A DNA stretch of 64,000 nucleotides from Dryococelus australis. Taxonomy: Eukaryota > Arthropoda > Insecta > Phasmatodea > Phasmatidae. This document shows positions 1 to 13,036 of this stretch, one piece after another. The number at the start of each line of letters is the position of its first letter. Within the stretch, counting starts at the first letter, position 1. The position numbers were made by a program, and so were the translations under genes. A model generated the notes under the pieces. It was not told the DNA's origin. It saw nothing but the letters and a program-made list of their open reading frames with translations, and searched no databases. The stretch lies in assembly GCA_029891345.1 (NCBI GenBank), contig CM057003.1, positions 10,668,209 through 10,732,208 of the forward strand. Reading direction: 5' to 3'.

Positions 1-213
1 TTATGTTTAACATGGCGCCCCGAAAGCGCAATCCCGACGGACACGAACAGACAGGATGGTGGAGGAGATGGAGGTGGTGGCTGTATTAGTGGCCCTCGGA
101 AAAAAAAGAAGGCTCGCGGATTGGTAAATGTGTTCGGAAATTTCCTAAAGGGATTCAACAATGTCGGTGTGGTGCTATCTTCTAAAATGGCGGATAAAAG
201 AGAGCATGAATAA
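1..213 (+). other. Left-edge open stretch, possible exon fragment
   Basis: Frame 1 is open for 70 codons from the window edge to TAA at 211-213. The first 120 bases are GC-rich and encode a Gly-rich run followed by a basic GPRKKKKARG cluster, like a nuclear-localisation signal. A donor-like TTG|GTAAAT occurs at 123. Nothing identifies the protein and the stretch is short, so this may be chance. Confidence 0.15.
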
Positions 214-214
214 T

Positions 215-1110
215 CTAATTGGATACTTGTATGAATACTGCGAGTATACAAAGTCAGGCTGAAATGTGTCACGTAGTTTCATAGATATAGCATACTGAGC
301 TGAAATGTTTATATGACTGACATTTTTAATATAAGCTTCGGACCCACATAATATACACCAATTTATATCGCCTGCTGTATTACTGATAGACTGCCAAATT
401 TGGTACGAATCGGTTTATTCTTTCCCGATATACGACATACAAGCTTTATTTCTTCATGTGGCACTATCCTGAACAAATTGCGGATAAAGCGTCTATTTGT
501 TAGCCTATGTTATGCTTGTAAAATATATTTTCAGCATACAACTTTTGATCAACATTTATAGAACGGTATGGTAGTTTTAACAAATAAAAATATTTGTATA
601 GTCACCATTTTAATAATAAGTGCCTTATCCATTTTAATCGGATATGTTTACACGGCTTACTATAGTATTAAATTCTTGCCAAATTTGGCGAACCAACAAT
701 GATATAATTTCTAAATTCAATGCCTATATGATGTACTGCCAAACATAAAAAAAAAAAAATTGGTTTAAATCGATTAGATGGTTTCCAAAATAGAACACAT
801 CAACCTAAATTTTAAATGGTCCCCATTTTTAAAATAAGTACTGGGCGTGCTTGAAAACTACAGAAGTCGGCTATCCTATTTAAGTAATTTATGTGTACCG
901 AGTTTAGTGAAATTCATTTCACGCATTCAAAAGTTTTTAGGGGGACAAACACACAGCACGCGCGCACACACACACACACACCTAAACACACAGTCATATA
1001 GACAGGGAATTGATCTCATAAGCCTATTTTCCTTTAGGAAAGAATGCCTAAAAATTTGCGCACTGCTTACTACAATATATTACAGTCACAATTTATTTTG
1101 TTAGTTTTCA
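215..1110 (+). repeat. Dispersed repeat R1, copy 1
   Basis: Shares order and sequence with 46250-47780. Shared blocks: a repeated CATTTTnAAAATAAGTG word at about 310, 607 and 822; GTATGGTAGTT at 567; AATCGGTTTATTCTTTCCCG at 411; GTTTAGTGAAATTCATTTCACG at 901; a G/CA-rich stretch; and ATTGATCTCATAAGCCT near the 3' end. Internal blocks recur at roughly 215-300 bp. No ORF. Class unknown; the AATCGGTT...GATATACGACAT motif is of a type common in insect interspersed repeats. Confidence 0.6.
961..982. repeat. CA-type microsatellite inside R1
   Basis: Runs of CG/CA dinucleotides (CGCGCACACACACACACA), at the same place as the G-run/CACACA block of R1 copy 2. Confidence 0.8.
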
Positions 1111-1909
1111 CTTCTCGCGTCCGTGTAGAAATCGAAAATTCAGTGGGCAAGGCTTACTGCGAAAAGAATAAACAACAAATAACAAACGTGTCGACAAACT
1201 AATAAGAGACTAGCCATACAACGACCTATACAAACTTTCTACGTCTGGGTGACCTTAAAAGATGGAGTAACTACACACAGTCCCTGAGGTGTTAACTGAA
1301 TATATGTGCTTCGTGTAGAAGCCAATTGCTAATGACACTGATAATATTCCACGTAACTATAAACAAGCACATTTTTCAACAAATGTGCCTCTTTCTTTCT
1401 CTATAAACGGCACATGATATCAAAATACGAAATAAAAGAATTCTCCTTCTGTAAAGTGGCGTTAAACAATATATACGTTATTATCAACAAACAAAAAAAC
1501 GCAATGTCTTCAGTTACGAATGACCGACAGTTTAAAACCTCGCGGATTTATTCTGTATGGTAACGAGATTTGCCAGAGTTTAAAAATAATGGAAATTGCT
1601 GTTGTGAACTGCATACAGAAAAACTCTTGGTCTGCTTACACACGTGCGTACATACACACGTTTTAAGAAATTCGTAGCGAAAATACGCCATTATACTATA
1701 AAACAAGGTTCGGTATATAATATGCGGTGCAGATTTCATTGTGTGACACACAGCAATTACGTGTTTTTTTTTTTTTTTTTTTTTTTAGATGGAAATTCTC
1801 CAACAAAAATGTAGGTAATAGCAAAATATCCTCAAATTCCTTGTCACCGCTATGGTAGTATAATGTATGTTATGGTGATTATTGTAGCAGTTAGAGAATA
1901 CGTATTTTG
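1111..1909. other. Gene-free AT-rich stretch
   Basis: No supported feature. Contains a 22-base T-run at about 1766-1787. A 67-codon minus ORF (1548-1751) has no recognisable features. Confidence 0.5.
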
Positions 1910-2269
1910 TATAAGCCCTTCACAGTTAACTAAGCACGTTTGAAGCCTACCTTTTAGAAATGCCAACGAGCTACTTGTATATATTTTAACAGCCATATTA
2001 CATGACATGCGCCCAGAAAAGTATTTCTTGATGTTTATTATTTCTTATGCTTTCGGTTTTTTAATGATAGTAAGTGAAGGAATTTGGAAATTTGTAAAGA
2101 AAAATACTTCTCTAATATATTTAGAGTTTCTGTTGACAGACGAATGAATTAAGTGACCAAGCCAATGGCAACGTTAATTTTACATGAGGTGGAAGAATAC
2201 ACAATGTTCATACAAATAGATATCAAGCGGGGCCCTCAAAAATGCTCAGTTTAGCATGGACAGCCTATA
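1910..2269 (+). mobile_element. Family B long form (B1), complete
   Basis: Left end TATAAGCCCTTCACAGTTAA and right end TTTAGCATGGACAGCCTATA are inverted and match family B TIRs. The interior shares GGAAGAATACACAATG and TACAAATAGATATCAAGC with the 19133-19569 copy. About 360 bp, non-coding. Confidence 0.7.
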
Positions 2270-3149
2270 GTTGAGTATGGCTTCCTTACTGTATTTTCAA
2301 TAAATCTTCAATTTAAGAGGACTACGTCGCTGCGCGTCCAAGGTCAGGTAGCGAGGGAGCGATAAGGGCGACAGAAACACACACGCACGCCTAGCGCCTT
2401 ATCGCCCCTACGCGCAAGGCGTGCAATGTTATCGACGTAATGCTCTACTCTGCAAATTAGATCTGTTACACTGGGGTTTTATTACACGCGATGAAAAACC
2501 ACAGCTTGAACTAAGCCTGTATCGTATTTTTTTTTTCTTGCCGCTTAAGGAATCTGTATAGGTAAGCTTTTAAAATGCTATATTTGACCACTTTCAAGAT
2601 TTATTTTCTCCATTAATACAGTTAATACAATAAAAGTACAAATATAGGGACATAAACAATAGTTTTTTTTATCCTTTCTGGCAAAAATTCGTACTTCCAG
2701 AACATATATTTGCCGAGATACGCGTTTACGCGCAAACAACGATTTCACAGAAAACGTTTCCGTACATAGGAGACTTAAAATGGAAAGAATACATTTTCTC
2801 TACCAAGTATCTGAACTCGATACCTCGTGATCTGATGTAATCTCCGCCAGGGTAGTAGCTTAACTGTCAAATCGGTTCGACTATTCTTCCCCCCCCCCTC
2901 CCCCCGCAAAGGTTAATCTGCACATTTGTTACCGCCTTTAGGAACGACAAAATGGTGAGAAGGCTGGTGCTAACTTGAGCCAGCGTCCCTACACAAGGAA
3001 CAAGCGTGTTGTTACGGCCAATCCGAAAAATATACTAGGCCGGGGATGAGATGTCGATGGAGCAGCAGTGGAATGTAAACAGAGCTAAAAACAAGAGTGA
3101 CAATAGAAAACTCGAACACATTATGTTAGAGTTACCGTGCAAAATGTTA
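2270..3149. other. Gene-free stretch
   Basis: No gene recognised. A local GC-rich patch (2330-2450) contains CTTATCGCCC words, and a C-run lies at 2890-2906. Confidence 0.45.
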
Positions 3150-3232
3150 CGCCCGCCCTAGGCCTGGGATCGAACTGAGAAACCTATCAGTGCAAGGCTG
3201 GTGACTAACCACTGTACAAACAGCCGGTTGTG
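3080..3232 (-). repeat. tRNA-headed SINE-like repeat
   Basis: On the minus strand the segment starting at 3232 has an A-box-like TGTACAGTGGTTAGT and a B-box-like AGTTCGATCCC, spaced as in a tRNA, then runs into non-tRNA sequence. It reads as a SINE head rather than a tRNA gene because the acceptor stem and the rest of the fold are not closed. The body boundary is uncertain. Confidence 0.4.
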
Positions 3233-3790
3233 GTCATTTCATCTATTGCTTTGGTTACAGAAATAAGCCTACCTAAGCAAGCGGAAATAGGCTTTAACCA
3301 AAACAAAGTACGAAATGTTCCCCTTTAACATGCAACTCACGAAACGACTAGGGAAAACCTTTGTTCGGAGTGTGTCAGGGCTACTAAAAATGAAGCGCTT
3401 CTAAGGAGAGAACGTGCCCTCAGAATATCGCACATAAAAGAGGAGACATCTGGGCTGGGCATATAGTCTAAGAGTTAGGAAAGTCCTGTTGGAATATTAA
3501 GAGCCAGAAGTTTTGTTTGTTCGCATGTTTCTTCTACTTATTGTAAGTTAATAATAATTGGCCACATGTTCTGAATGGCGGTCAATATTTCATAAACAGC
3601 CTCCATCTAGAATAATATGCAACTAATAAAATATTTTGTTCTCTAGTTACAATTATTCTACCCGCTCATACAGTTGTTGTTGAGGCATAGTAAGTTTAAA
3701 ATTAGCAATAACTATGATCCATACGTAATATGAAAGTATTATTTTTAGTTTTTAAACGAAATTCTTCAAATACACAATATGCAAGTCCAT
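3233..3790. other. Gene-free AT-rich stretch
   Basis: Nothing recognised by eye on either strand. Confidence 0.45.
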
Positions 3791-6100
3791 TTACACAATA
3801 TAGGAAAGTAATTCACAGCACTTTTTTAAAAACAGTCCATTGATTTTGTTTATGTTTAAATGTTCTGAAACATTGATTTCTCTCTTGACGTATACAAAAT
3901 GGACAGAAGTTTTCCATATTAACTCTTCAGGAGCAAATATTAGCTCTTGCACAGTTTTAGCAGGTGCAGGGCGACACAAATCCAGTAGGTTTTAAATACT
4001 CTGTCCTTATGATCTTCTTAAAAGCGTCACATTCTTCTGTGTAACCGTGTAGTAGAGGGTCCAGTGACTGGTTTGACTTTACATTCAGCACATTTATCCA
4101 TATGTAGCACTGATAATATGCTAGCTTGATATGAAAGACTACTGTTGAGGAAGGTGTACACAGTTGAGAAAAATTGATTGTCTTTTGTTTGTCGTACTGT
4201 TAACATCGTGCTTTATCACACTTTATTTTTTATAAGTAAGGACTTCTGCAATAAGAAGTTCTGCATTGTGTACCATCTCTTCAACAAGAGAAGCAACATC
4301 AAAATTTGGCAAAAGATTTCCTGAGGAAATTGTGGTTTTAAGTGCCATATGCTTAGCCCCTATCTTGTTTGTTGTGTCGTAGTCTGTTAAACTGTGTGCC
4401 GCAAGTAATATTTATAAAAGTATGCCATCCATATCTTCCATAATATGTGTACAACAGATGCTCGCGTATTTTTTATTACCCACAGTTCCTTAAGACAGCT
4501 TTCTTGAAAAGTTTCTTTAAAACGGCAAAGCGTATCTGTGTCAGTTGATGCAATCATAACTCTTTCAGCAGAGCCAATTTCAACAATGTTTTCTATGTGT
4601 TTTATTATCCTATCATCAGCTTCTTCGCATACACAATGCAATGATGGTTCCAAAGTTACAGAACCAGCAACTAGTTTCAAACATATTTTTGGGTCCCATT
4701 GTTTCTGCCTGAACAAGAATTTGCAAATCTCCACTGTCTTTTGAGATACAGCCCGATATATGAGAGTAAAACTTTTTATAGATGAAACCCTCCAAGGCCA
4801 AGAAATGTGTTGTAAAACTCTTCTGGCTGATGAAGCTGGGGTTTTTTTTTTTTGTTGCTGTGTGATATACTCCTTCATCACACGCAACGAACCCTCTTGA
4901 AGATTCAACAGATTTGGAATATCTTTGTGTTGTATAAACTGAATCATGCCGATTTGGAGGATACGGCAAGATTGGGACGAATCCTATAACCTTCATTGAA
5001 TATGGATGCTTAGACAATATGCACATAAAATAGTTTCTGGATGGAATCTTAAATTTTTCAGGGAAACCTAATTCAGGTACATTTTATTTTTTAAGAAATA
5101 TGGATGGAAGCCATACAATGTCCAAATTTTGGCCTGTTGTTTTTATATAATTTGCTGTTGTGCAAGTCTCTGCTTGGACTATAGGCACTAGGAATAGCGC
5201 AACTTTGTTTAGGCCTTTGATAGTACATAAGTTTTGTGCACCTATTTATTTGGTTATATTTCGTTTATTTTTTAACGTCAATACCAAATGTATTTGTATA
5301 GTTTTCTAGGCCACCATTTTCTTCTAATGAAACATCAAGTTGTATCTCAGACCTGCTGCTATTGAAACAATACTAATACTGTGTCGTGTGCCCCATGCAT
5401 GCCTGGATTGGTAGCTTATTCTCTGTCGAAATTGTCCATAGCACCACCGACTGGAATATCACATTTTATTGAAAATGCTATTGGGACGCGGTGGTCTTCA
5501 ACTTTGATGACAGTTCTATTTGCTAGCATTTTGACTTGACGAAGTACATCACCATAGCTGCAACGTAGTACTTTATGACTGAACATGGTAATACGCGCTT
5601 TCAATCTATACTTAAATTGTATACTGCCTGAGAATTGGCGATATGGAATGGCGTTTTTTTTCTTTTCAAGCCATTGCGGATGAGAAAATTAACTTTCTGA
5701 AACAGAGTACCACGCCTACGCTCAGTACTGGTTGATTTACAGGATGAAAGGGCCAATGCTTGTAGGAACCTTTACTTCTGCTTTGGTCATGATCGTTCAA
5801 ACTCAATTTCAGGCATTTTTAGATCGACTGTCACCAAACTTACTACTTAATTTAAAGTAATACATTTTTGCTTCTTCACGAAGTATACAGCACATTTTGT
5901 AACTACATCAGTAGATTGTACTTTATCCGCAATCACACCATTATCAATATTTGATGCATAAACAAGCTGGGATAATGCCTTTTCCTTTGGGTACGAGAAA
6001 CATACACTATTTCCGTACATGTCTATGATCTCAGTTTGTTGTGGCACGGTTTGTATTTTGTTGCATAAATTCGTCCCGAAGATCAGAAAATGCATAACAT
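3791..6100 (-). pseudogene. Decayed EEADTR/DTD-type transposon-associated protein gene
   Basis: Fragments in order on the minus strand resemble a protein family widespread in invertebrate genomes, usually as multi-copy genes. About 5604-5416 gives IPVGGAMDNFDRE; about 4960-4850 gives LPYPPNRHDSVYT and CDEGVYH; 4620-4500 gives CEEADDRIIKHI followed by STDTDTL; 4490-4390 gives a LKELWVI...KYYLRH tail. A weak C-terminal match (FVYVKREINVSEH) is at 3950-3850. From memory, the family carries VDNID, CDEGVYR, EEADTR and SxDTDV in this order, with a nuclease-like acidic core. Here stops and at least one frameshift (near 4850, around an A-run) break it. The function of the family is uncertain to me. 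The collinear order is what supports the call. Confidence 0.55.
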
Positions 6101-9100
6101 TTTGTGCGAAAATTCACACTCTCAACGAAACGTCTACGAATAGCTTTACCTTCGTTTTCCAGCAGAAGACTTTCTCTTGATGCAGAGGTTCTGAGTTTGG
6201 TAATATATTTATTGTTTCATGCAGTTACTATGTTAAAGGATGTCTGCAGCGAACAGACTTGATATGCCATTCAAAGAATATGTTCTTTCAAAAAATTTCC
6301 TCATTAAAAAGCTTCGCTGTATCCACAAATTCCTACGCTCTTCCAGGTTCTCAAATACGAAAAAGTTGGGTTTCGTTGTTATGTTTGGAATTGTTGCAAA
6401 TTATGCATACTTTTGAGTGTAATCCAACTTCACTTAATCTGGGCGTACATTTTTTCTTCTGGGTTATTTGTGTCTTTTGACGTACCTTGTGATGATACTT
6501 GGTCTGAAGATTTTACTGTTTTTTCGAACTTAGAATATAAGGTCTGTAGCATGTCATATGACAGAAAAATATTGCTTCTATTTTTTAAAATAACCCACCA
6601 TTTAACAATTTGCTTGCTTCTTTAACTTACTGGCAGACAGAGTCTGTTCCGTATAGCTTTTCTCGACCCTGGGTTTTGCACGAAACACAAATACTCGTTT
6701 CATCAGACTCTTCCCTCTTCTTTGGAGGGGACTGCTGAAGTTCCACAATGTTCATTCCTGTCTTATTTAATTACAATTGCAAATTGCCTCAAACAGAAGA
6801 AGAAAGCAAGAATCAATACAAGTACTTTTGTTGGCTTAACTGAAGAACTATTTGGTCCTGTGCAAAAAGTCTTACAACAGGTTTCACGAGCACTTTTAAG
6901 AAATCTGTACTTATATAGTATATATTTTTGTTTTTGCAATTTTCTGACTATGTTATTTAACATGTACATGAGAATACATAAAATGGCAAAGAACAACATT
7001 AAATGAAACATCAATAACCTATGAAGAAAATATGGGTGATGGGATAAAGATGGCCACAATTCAAGAATGATCACAAATCTGAACATGTGACCAACTTTTT
7101 TTTTAAACTGTACGCATAGTACAACCCGTCAAAACAAACAGAAAGTTTGGGTCTCCAACTTCCAACAGAAATTTCGTAGCTGCTACATTAATATAACACC
7201 CAAGGGTCTGCTTAAGAAAATTCCAAGGATAGAATACATTAACCAAGTAATAACGTACACAAGCTGCCTCTGCTTAATGCGAACTGGAGGCACTTGCCGA
7301 CGATCGATGAGCCTGGAGAACAGCTGCCAACCAATTATGTAACTGTTTACCCAAGAGGAAAAATTTAAGGCGAAGGGCTGAGTTTTACAGTGGTGTTTTA
7401 AGGAAGAAAGATAACGTAAAATGTGATAATTTCATAAATATTTAAACTTAAAAAATGTTTCAAATAAAATATCCTCACTTTATAAACTTTTATTCTTGAG
7501 AAACATTTTACTGTAAAATAATTATACACCAAAGAGTGAAAATGACAGACATGGGTTCGTGGCACCAGTTTACTTACTGTATAGAATACAAAACGAACAT
7601 GACCAAGCCAGCTACCACATGAATATGGTTGCGAAACGCCGCGTGAAACGGCAAAGTCCAGATTCACTAACGGATTACCGCGAAGAGAATTAGCGAGGGA
7701 AATGAAGTATTTCTCTTTCTCTCCGTAATGAAATTTCGGCAGCTTGCGAGAGAGTACTGTTTGTTTCCCCTTCGCGGGTAAATTGAATTTCCGTCCCTTC
7801 AAAAACTCGTAACACTCTCTATAGTGAAACTAACGTAATATAATTTTCCCTACGGGCATAGTTATTTCTCACTTTACTTGTGAAAACAAACTACCCTTGC
7901 CGTGCTTTGCCGAGCACAAGCGTACGTCGCTAACTCTACAAAGCGTGTGTGTACAGCACGCTTTGAATTACTACGTTCGTCGTGTTATTTAAGCATAGCA
8001 AAGCGGATTTACCTTTTCTAATTAGTGTTTCAAATGAATGTCGTTTGCATCAAACAAGCTAAATTTGATGAACAAAATTTGCCACATAATCAACCCTTTA
8101 TGCCGAAAATCACCGAACATTATTCCTTTCCGTACTTCACATTCCGCGGATTCATTCCTCTAAAAAGTAGTTTATTATCGTTTAACAAGTGCAGTAATCT
8201 TCATCATGGGCGAAAAGCAAACACGGGCCTTGAAGTATAATTTGCAGCCTTTGGATTAAAACAAAGTCAACGATGTTAACAAATAGGATGTGGCAAACCG
8301 AAAACCAAGCCAAGTTTTCAAAGTATTTATTGGCGTTGGCGGGACTGTCGAAGGAATAATCTTATTAGCAAATGAAAGGTCGCAGTTTTGACTGGCTCGT
8401 CTGCTAAGGGACACGTCATGAATGCGCAAACCCGTTTAGCTATCTCTTTCTATATGTATTTCTCCGGACCGACTCACCGTCTATCAAAAGCATTTTTATT
8501 TCACCTTGATTAATCTTCGTTATTTCTGTACTCTGAGAGTCTGTTTTGCCTCTTCTAGTTTCAACAATTTCACAACTTATTATCGTGCGAAGTGTCGCTT
8601 GTCGAAAACTGTATGTTATCTTCCTTACATTTTTCATATATTTTGAAGTAAACTTTTGATTTTTCTGATAGTATGAAATAATTTGTATCAACATAAAGAC
8701 CAGTACTCGGTATCCTTCTAATACCAGAATATATTTTTCTATTCTTAAATTTTGTTCTTCATGCTAAATGCAAATTATTTCCAAAACAGAATTTCAAATT
8801 AAGGAAATAATATCAATATATTTATACAAGTTTTTGAATTTTTTCTACAGCTTGTGTCTCATTAGAAAACGCCTGTCAATATTTAAAAGTTATATGTGAC
8901 ATTTCGTAGTTACTCAGAATACATAAACATAGCGATATTTTCTTTTGAAGCTGAACATAAGTTACACGTACCACATTTTCGTAAACTTTAACTCATTCAA
9001 CTAGTGGGAAAGTACTCACATCGCTGCCTGATATCTCATTAGAAAACCTTATACCCTGTGAAATGTGTCATCTGAGTGAAGGTCCCTTAATCTTCCCAAA

Positions 9101-9399
9101 CAAAAGTATTTTTGCGAGAAGAAATGTTCGCACAAGTTTCCGAAAAAAAAATTAATTAATTAAAATAACAACATAACGATGTCTTCCGCCACAAACTAAA
9201 AGTGAACGTAAGTCAATATTTAACATCTCCTCGATCTGAAAAGACGGAAACTGTTGCTCGCATCTACTCTCCAACGACGCCATGTGGTGCATGAGTGATG
9301 CACGCTTCATGTACCACAGCGAATTCTATTGTCGCTGCTCGTTTCTCGCTATAGATCATTCCTTGCTCGGTGGCATTACACCGCAAATGGTATAAACTA
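6101..9399. other. Gene-free AT-rich stretch with unexplained ORFs
   Basis: The longest open stretch is 7398-7802 on the minus strand (134 codons, with a GNPLVNLDFAVSRG segment and a hydrophobic AT-rich C-terminal half); I recognise no family and rate it 0.15 as real. Plus-strand short ORFs at 6259-7006 overlie the distal side of the decayed gene and look random. No RNA gene or TE ends seen. Confidence 0.4.
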
Positions 9400-9809
9400 C
9401 ACTTGTCATTCATGGTTAGTTCCGACTTTTCTGGACACTGCTGAAGTTTTGCTTTCAGACTATTCCTCAGCAACATGCTAAAAACGCCTAACTACGTATA
9501 GAGAAAATTACACCAAAGAGACAAATCACAGTATTTGTGCGCTCTTAGTTGATAATATTTTGCACCCGAATTATTTCTTACTAGACATTACCAACACATT
9601 TATTTTATCTCTGTTTTTATTCGGCTTAATTTTAAACGAGCTATAATATGTGATACATTTAAATAAAAACCAAGTTACTGTAATGTTAACATAAGTATAG
9701 AATGTTTGAGACAGAAGACATGTTTACGAAACTACCAAACACGTCATACATGGAGTGATTTTTCAAGGGTTTCATCAAAAAAGTGTAAAAATATTGTGAA
9801 TAGACTATA
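9400..9809 (+). mobile_element. Family C TIR element, diverged
   Basis: Collinear with 31976-32402. The left end is degraded (CATGGTTAGTTCCGACTTTTC), then AATTACACCAAAGAG, GATAATATTTTGCAC and TACATGGAGTGATTTTTC, to the right end GTGAATAGACTATA. About 410 bp. Confidence 0.55.
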
Positions 9810-12701
9810 GCGAGTATACATGTGCCAGTTGCACATAAACCAACTCTCGAGTAATGTTATCTTAATGTTTAAATATACACGTGTTTCGAAGTTGTTTCTT
9901 GTCGACATTAAAGAAACAGGAAGTTAAGTTTATTTTTGTTAGGCCACAAGCCAGTTGGACAACAAGTAAACAAAAGTAAAACGCGCTGTTCGATACATAA
10001 CGCTGACAGATCTGTAGGTGATTTGCGAAGCAGTGTTCAGGACAATATCTGAAGACGTAAATGAATTTAGCTTATTCTTACTCTATGCCTTATACAAGGT
10101 AGGAATTGCGTCCAACACATCATTGATATTTGCATGCGGTGCTGAAAAATTCCTGACTGTAAGCGAGGCGTTATATGTATGGTAATAATTTTTTCACAGC
10201 TGGGAAGAAGAAAAAATCTCATGCAGTCGAAATTCGTGGCAGCTCGAAAAAAAAAAAAAAAAAAAAAAGACCTAAAATTGTCTCTTTCTATCACGAATTG
10301 AGCACGAGATGCCTTTATTATATGAACTAAATATTCCGACACAACTGCTGTAAATCTCTTCGTGGTGCTTAATAAATGATCTCGTAAAGTTCTATAACAA
10401 TAAAAGGCATTATGCTATTTGTCAAGTTATTAAAAGAGGTTTCATTACACGCAGTTAAACCAAACTTGAACTCTGCTCCTATAAAGTTTAACCATCCCTC
10501 CGTCATACTCCGTTATTCGTCCATTAAGTTTCGCAGCGCCTTCGTAATAATTACAGCGCCGATAGTAAGGAATAAAATCAAGAGTCTGTTAATTCCCATT
10601 ATCGAAATTCGTATTTTTTTCTTTCATTCCCAGCACCACTTCACTCGATCATATGGGGTTTTATGGGTATCACTGGGTTGCTTTTGAGATTCTCTTTCCA
10701 ACCGCATACGACTTCTGTATTTCGACTTGGCTTTTTGACGTATAAAGGCCAAAAATTTGTTATTTTTTCTTAATTTTTGACAGTAAACGCATACAATTTC
10801 ACCTTAGCCACGCCACACGAATATTTTTCTGCACGTGATCGATTTATCTTGACGAGAGCTGTCGATTCAAACTTAGACGAGCGTCGTAGCTTCTCCTAGT
10901 CAGAAGTTATACTACGCGGAAGTTATGAGACACGGCGAAACGAACTCAAAATTGCGGCGCATTCGCTCCCCCCCCCCCTTCACCATGCGCGATGCTTTGC
11001 AGTCCTCACTCAACGTAACATATTCTTTGACCCTTTAGCAATCGAGTGGTGTAATTGAATTTTGAGTGTTGACGATATATTCGGAGCTGCAATGCCAAAC
11101 TGTATCCCCGATTTTGTTATCATCGGATTTTTGTGGATTGCCTCCCACTATGGTTGCAAATTTAAAGACGTATTCACGTCAAAAGTAACTGAGAGTTCAC
11201 CAACTGACAACGAAGAGGGATGGTTGATGTGAAAAATGTTTGAACGGTGTGAGGTCAGGAATGGACAGTTCACGACTTGGCAAGGTGAGGCTATATTAAT
11301 GATGACTTCAGTGTTGACAATGTTCAACTTCATGCACAGAAGACGACGACCTACCTCAAGCCTCGAAGAAAGCGCTGGATTTGGCCAAATTCCGGTCAAA
11401 AATTATGCGGTGATTTTCAGAATTGTAACTTTGTTTCAATTATCTTTCTGACACGACACTAATAATAAAAAGTTCCTGCTTTTTAGTTGAGACTTCTTGG
11501 TTAAATTTATGACAGATAGGTCTGAAGTATCTTTTACAACACATTTTGCAATCCTTATTCTTCATTCCAGGAATATATTGCTGCGTTTCTTTTGCTGTAC
11601 TATACTTTCCTACTTTCACGCTGTCTTGAAGAGGCTGTAGGTTAACTTGTTGATTACTGTTTATTATTGGGAAATGTTTTAATTATTAAGTAATAAAATT
11701 CATTTTCTCAATTTTAAAGCGTTTAATTTTTTTTTATTAAAGTGTGTAACACTTTAAATCTTGACGTACAAATAACTAAATACTTTTTGCGATGTCTGTA
11801 TCAAAATAACATTCATCTGGACCAACGTCCAATAGATTCAGACATGAACTATCATGTGCCTGACAACGTATGCCGTTTATGGGTTATTGCCAAATTAAAT
11901 TTACAAATTTCTCAATAAATAACTTACTCACCGTAGGAACATGTTCTTTTAATACACAAAAATTGTTTATAGCGCTACTTTGTGAAAAGTTAAATGGGAA
12001 TGTTGAAAGACCGTATGTTTCAAGTCTCAAAAATACATTTGTAGTAATACTTTGCATAACATACAATTGTGTTATGCTACTGTTATTCTTAACCAACTTT
12101 TCGTCATTAAAATCTTGACTTTTGCCAATGTAGAAAAAATAATAATTTCTTCGTGGCACCAAAACAATTTTCAAAGAAAAGAATATCTGGCAGTCATACT
12201 GTACTTAATCCCCAAAATAATATTCCTCGCTTTTCACTCTGATATACGTATGTAAGTCACTTCTCCCTCCCCCCTCCACAAATATTTTAACCCTAAGCTT
12301 CACCGCCTCAAAACTTTACATGGGGAATAATGTTCGTTCATTACCCGCCCATAAGTATTTTAATGTTGAATCTGTAGATATTTTTAAAAATATGTTCGCC
12401 ACTTATCACATCACTGTTCGTAGATAATCATAAACACTTTTCGCCTTATTTCACATATAGGCTATAAATATAATTTTTATTCGCATTAGCTGAATACTCA
12501 ATAACTTCATGCCAAAATGATTTTAAACCGCGGAATTTCGTATGCTGAAATACAAATTTTCCCAGGGTATTGCCCGTCAACAATTCGCATTATTGGGGGA
12601 ACAGTGCTCCCCTAACAATTTTAACTCTCGCCCCCTCAATTACTAAACTGATGTCAGTGCCCCTGGTTCGCTGAACAAATAATTGTGCAAGTAAGGTTGA
12701 G
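9810..12701. other. Gene-free AT-rich stretch
   Basis: No supported gene. Notes: an A-run at about 10248-10268; a C-run at 10970; a 46-codon plus ORF from ATG 11092 beginning MPNCIPDF; overlapping plus and minus ORFs at 11148-11451 with no recognisable domain; and an acceptor-like CTTCATTCCAG at 11571 followed by 24 open codons. None is convincing alone. Confidence 0.4.
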
Positions 12702-12947
12702 GGCCTCCGGGGTGTCGTGGTCAGATTACACTCCTCCCGTCACTGAAAACTGGACTCGATTCCTGGCGGGAACACCAGGATCTCCACATGTGGGAAACGA
12801 GGTGGTCGGCGGGGTTTTCTCGGGGATAGCCCTGTTGTTTCCCTCTGCTTTTGCATTCCGCCGCTGCTCCAGCTTCACCTCCCTCACTTCGCCCTCACCA
12901 GCGTTTAAGGCCTCACTGTTAAGATGGAGAGATTCCATCCATCCCGG
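12702..12947 (+). repeat. SINE-A copy, diverged
   Basis: Shows the SINE-A order: altered tRNA-like head (GGCCTCCGGGGTGTCGTGGT), GATTCCTGGCGGG, CACATGTGGGAAACG, GGGTTTTCTCGGGGATAG, CGCCGCTGCTCCA, and a degenerate tail ending at a microsatellite. A plus ORF through it (12685-13047) is a by-product of the repeat. Confidence 0.7.
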
Positions 12948-12971
12948 ATATATATATATATCTCTATATAG

Positions 12972-13021
<50 letters not shown>

Positions 13022-13036
13022 ACACACACACACACA
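12948..13036. repeat. Compound TA/GA/CA microsatellite
   Basis: Consecutive runs of TA, then GA (about 28 bp), then CA (about 18 bp), directly after the SINE-A tail, suggesting expansion of the SINE's simple-repeat tail. Confidence 0.85.

Noticed and set aside
1-126. Resemblance of GPRKKKKAR to the N-terminal arm of some homeodomains (KKKARTTF)
   Set aside because: The following codons read GLVNV, not a homeodomain helix, and no suitable donor lies after KKKAR. A basic run alone is not evidence.
9264-9476. 70-codon minus ORF
   Set aside because: Overlaps the worn left end of a family C element and has no features.
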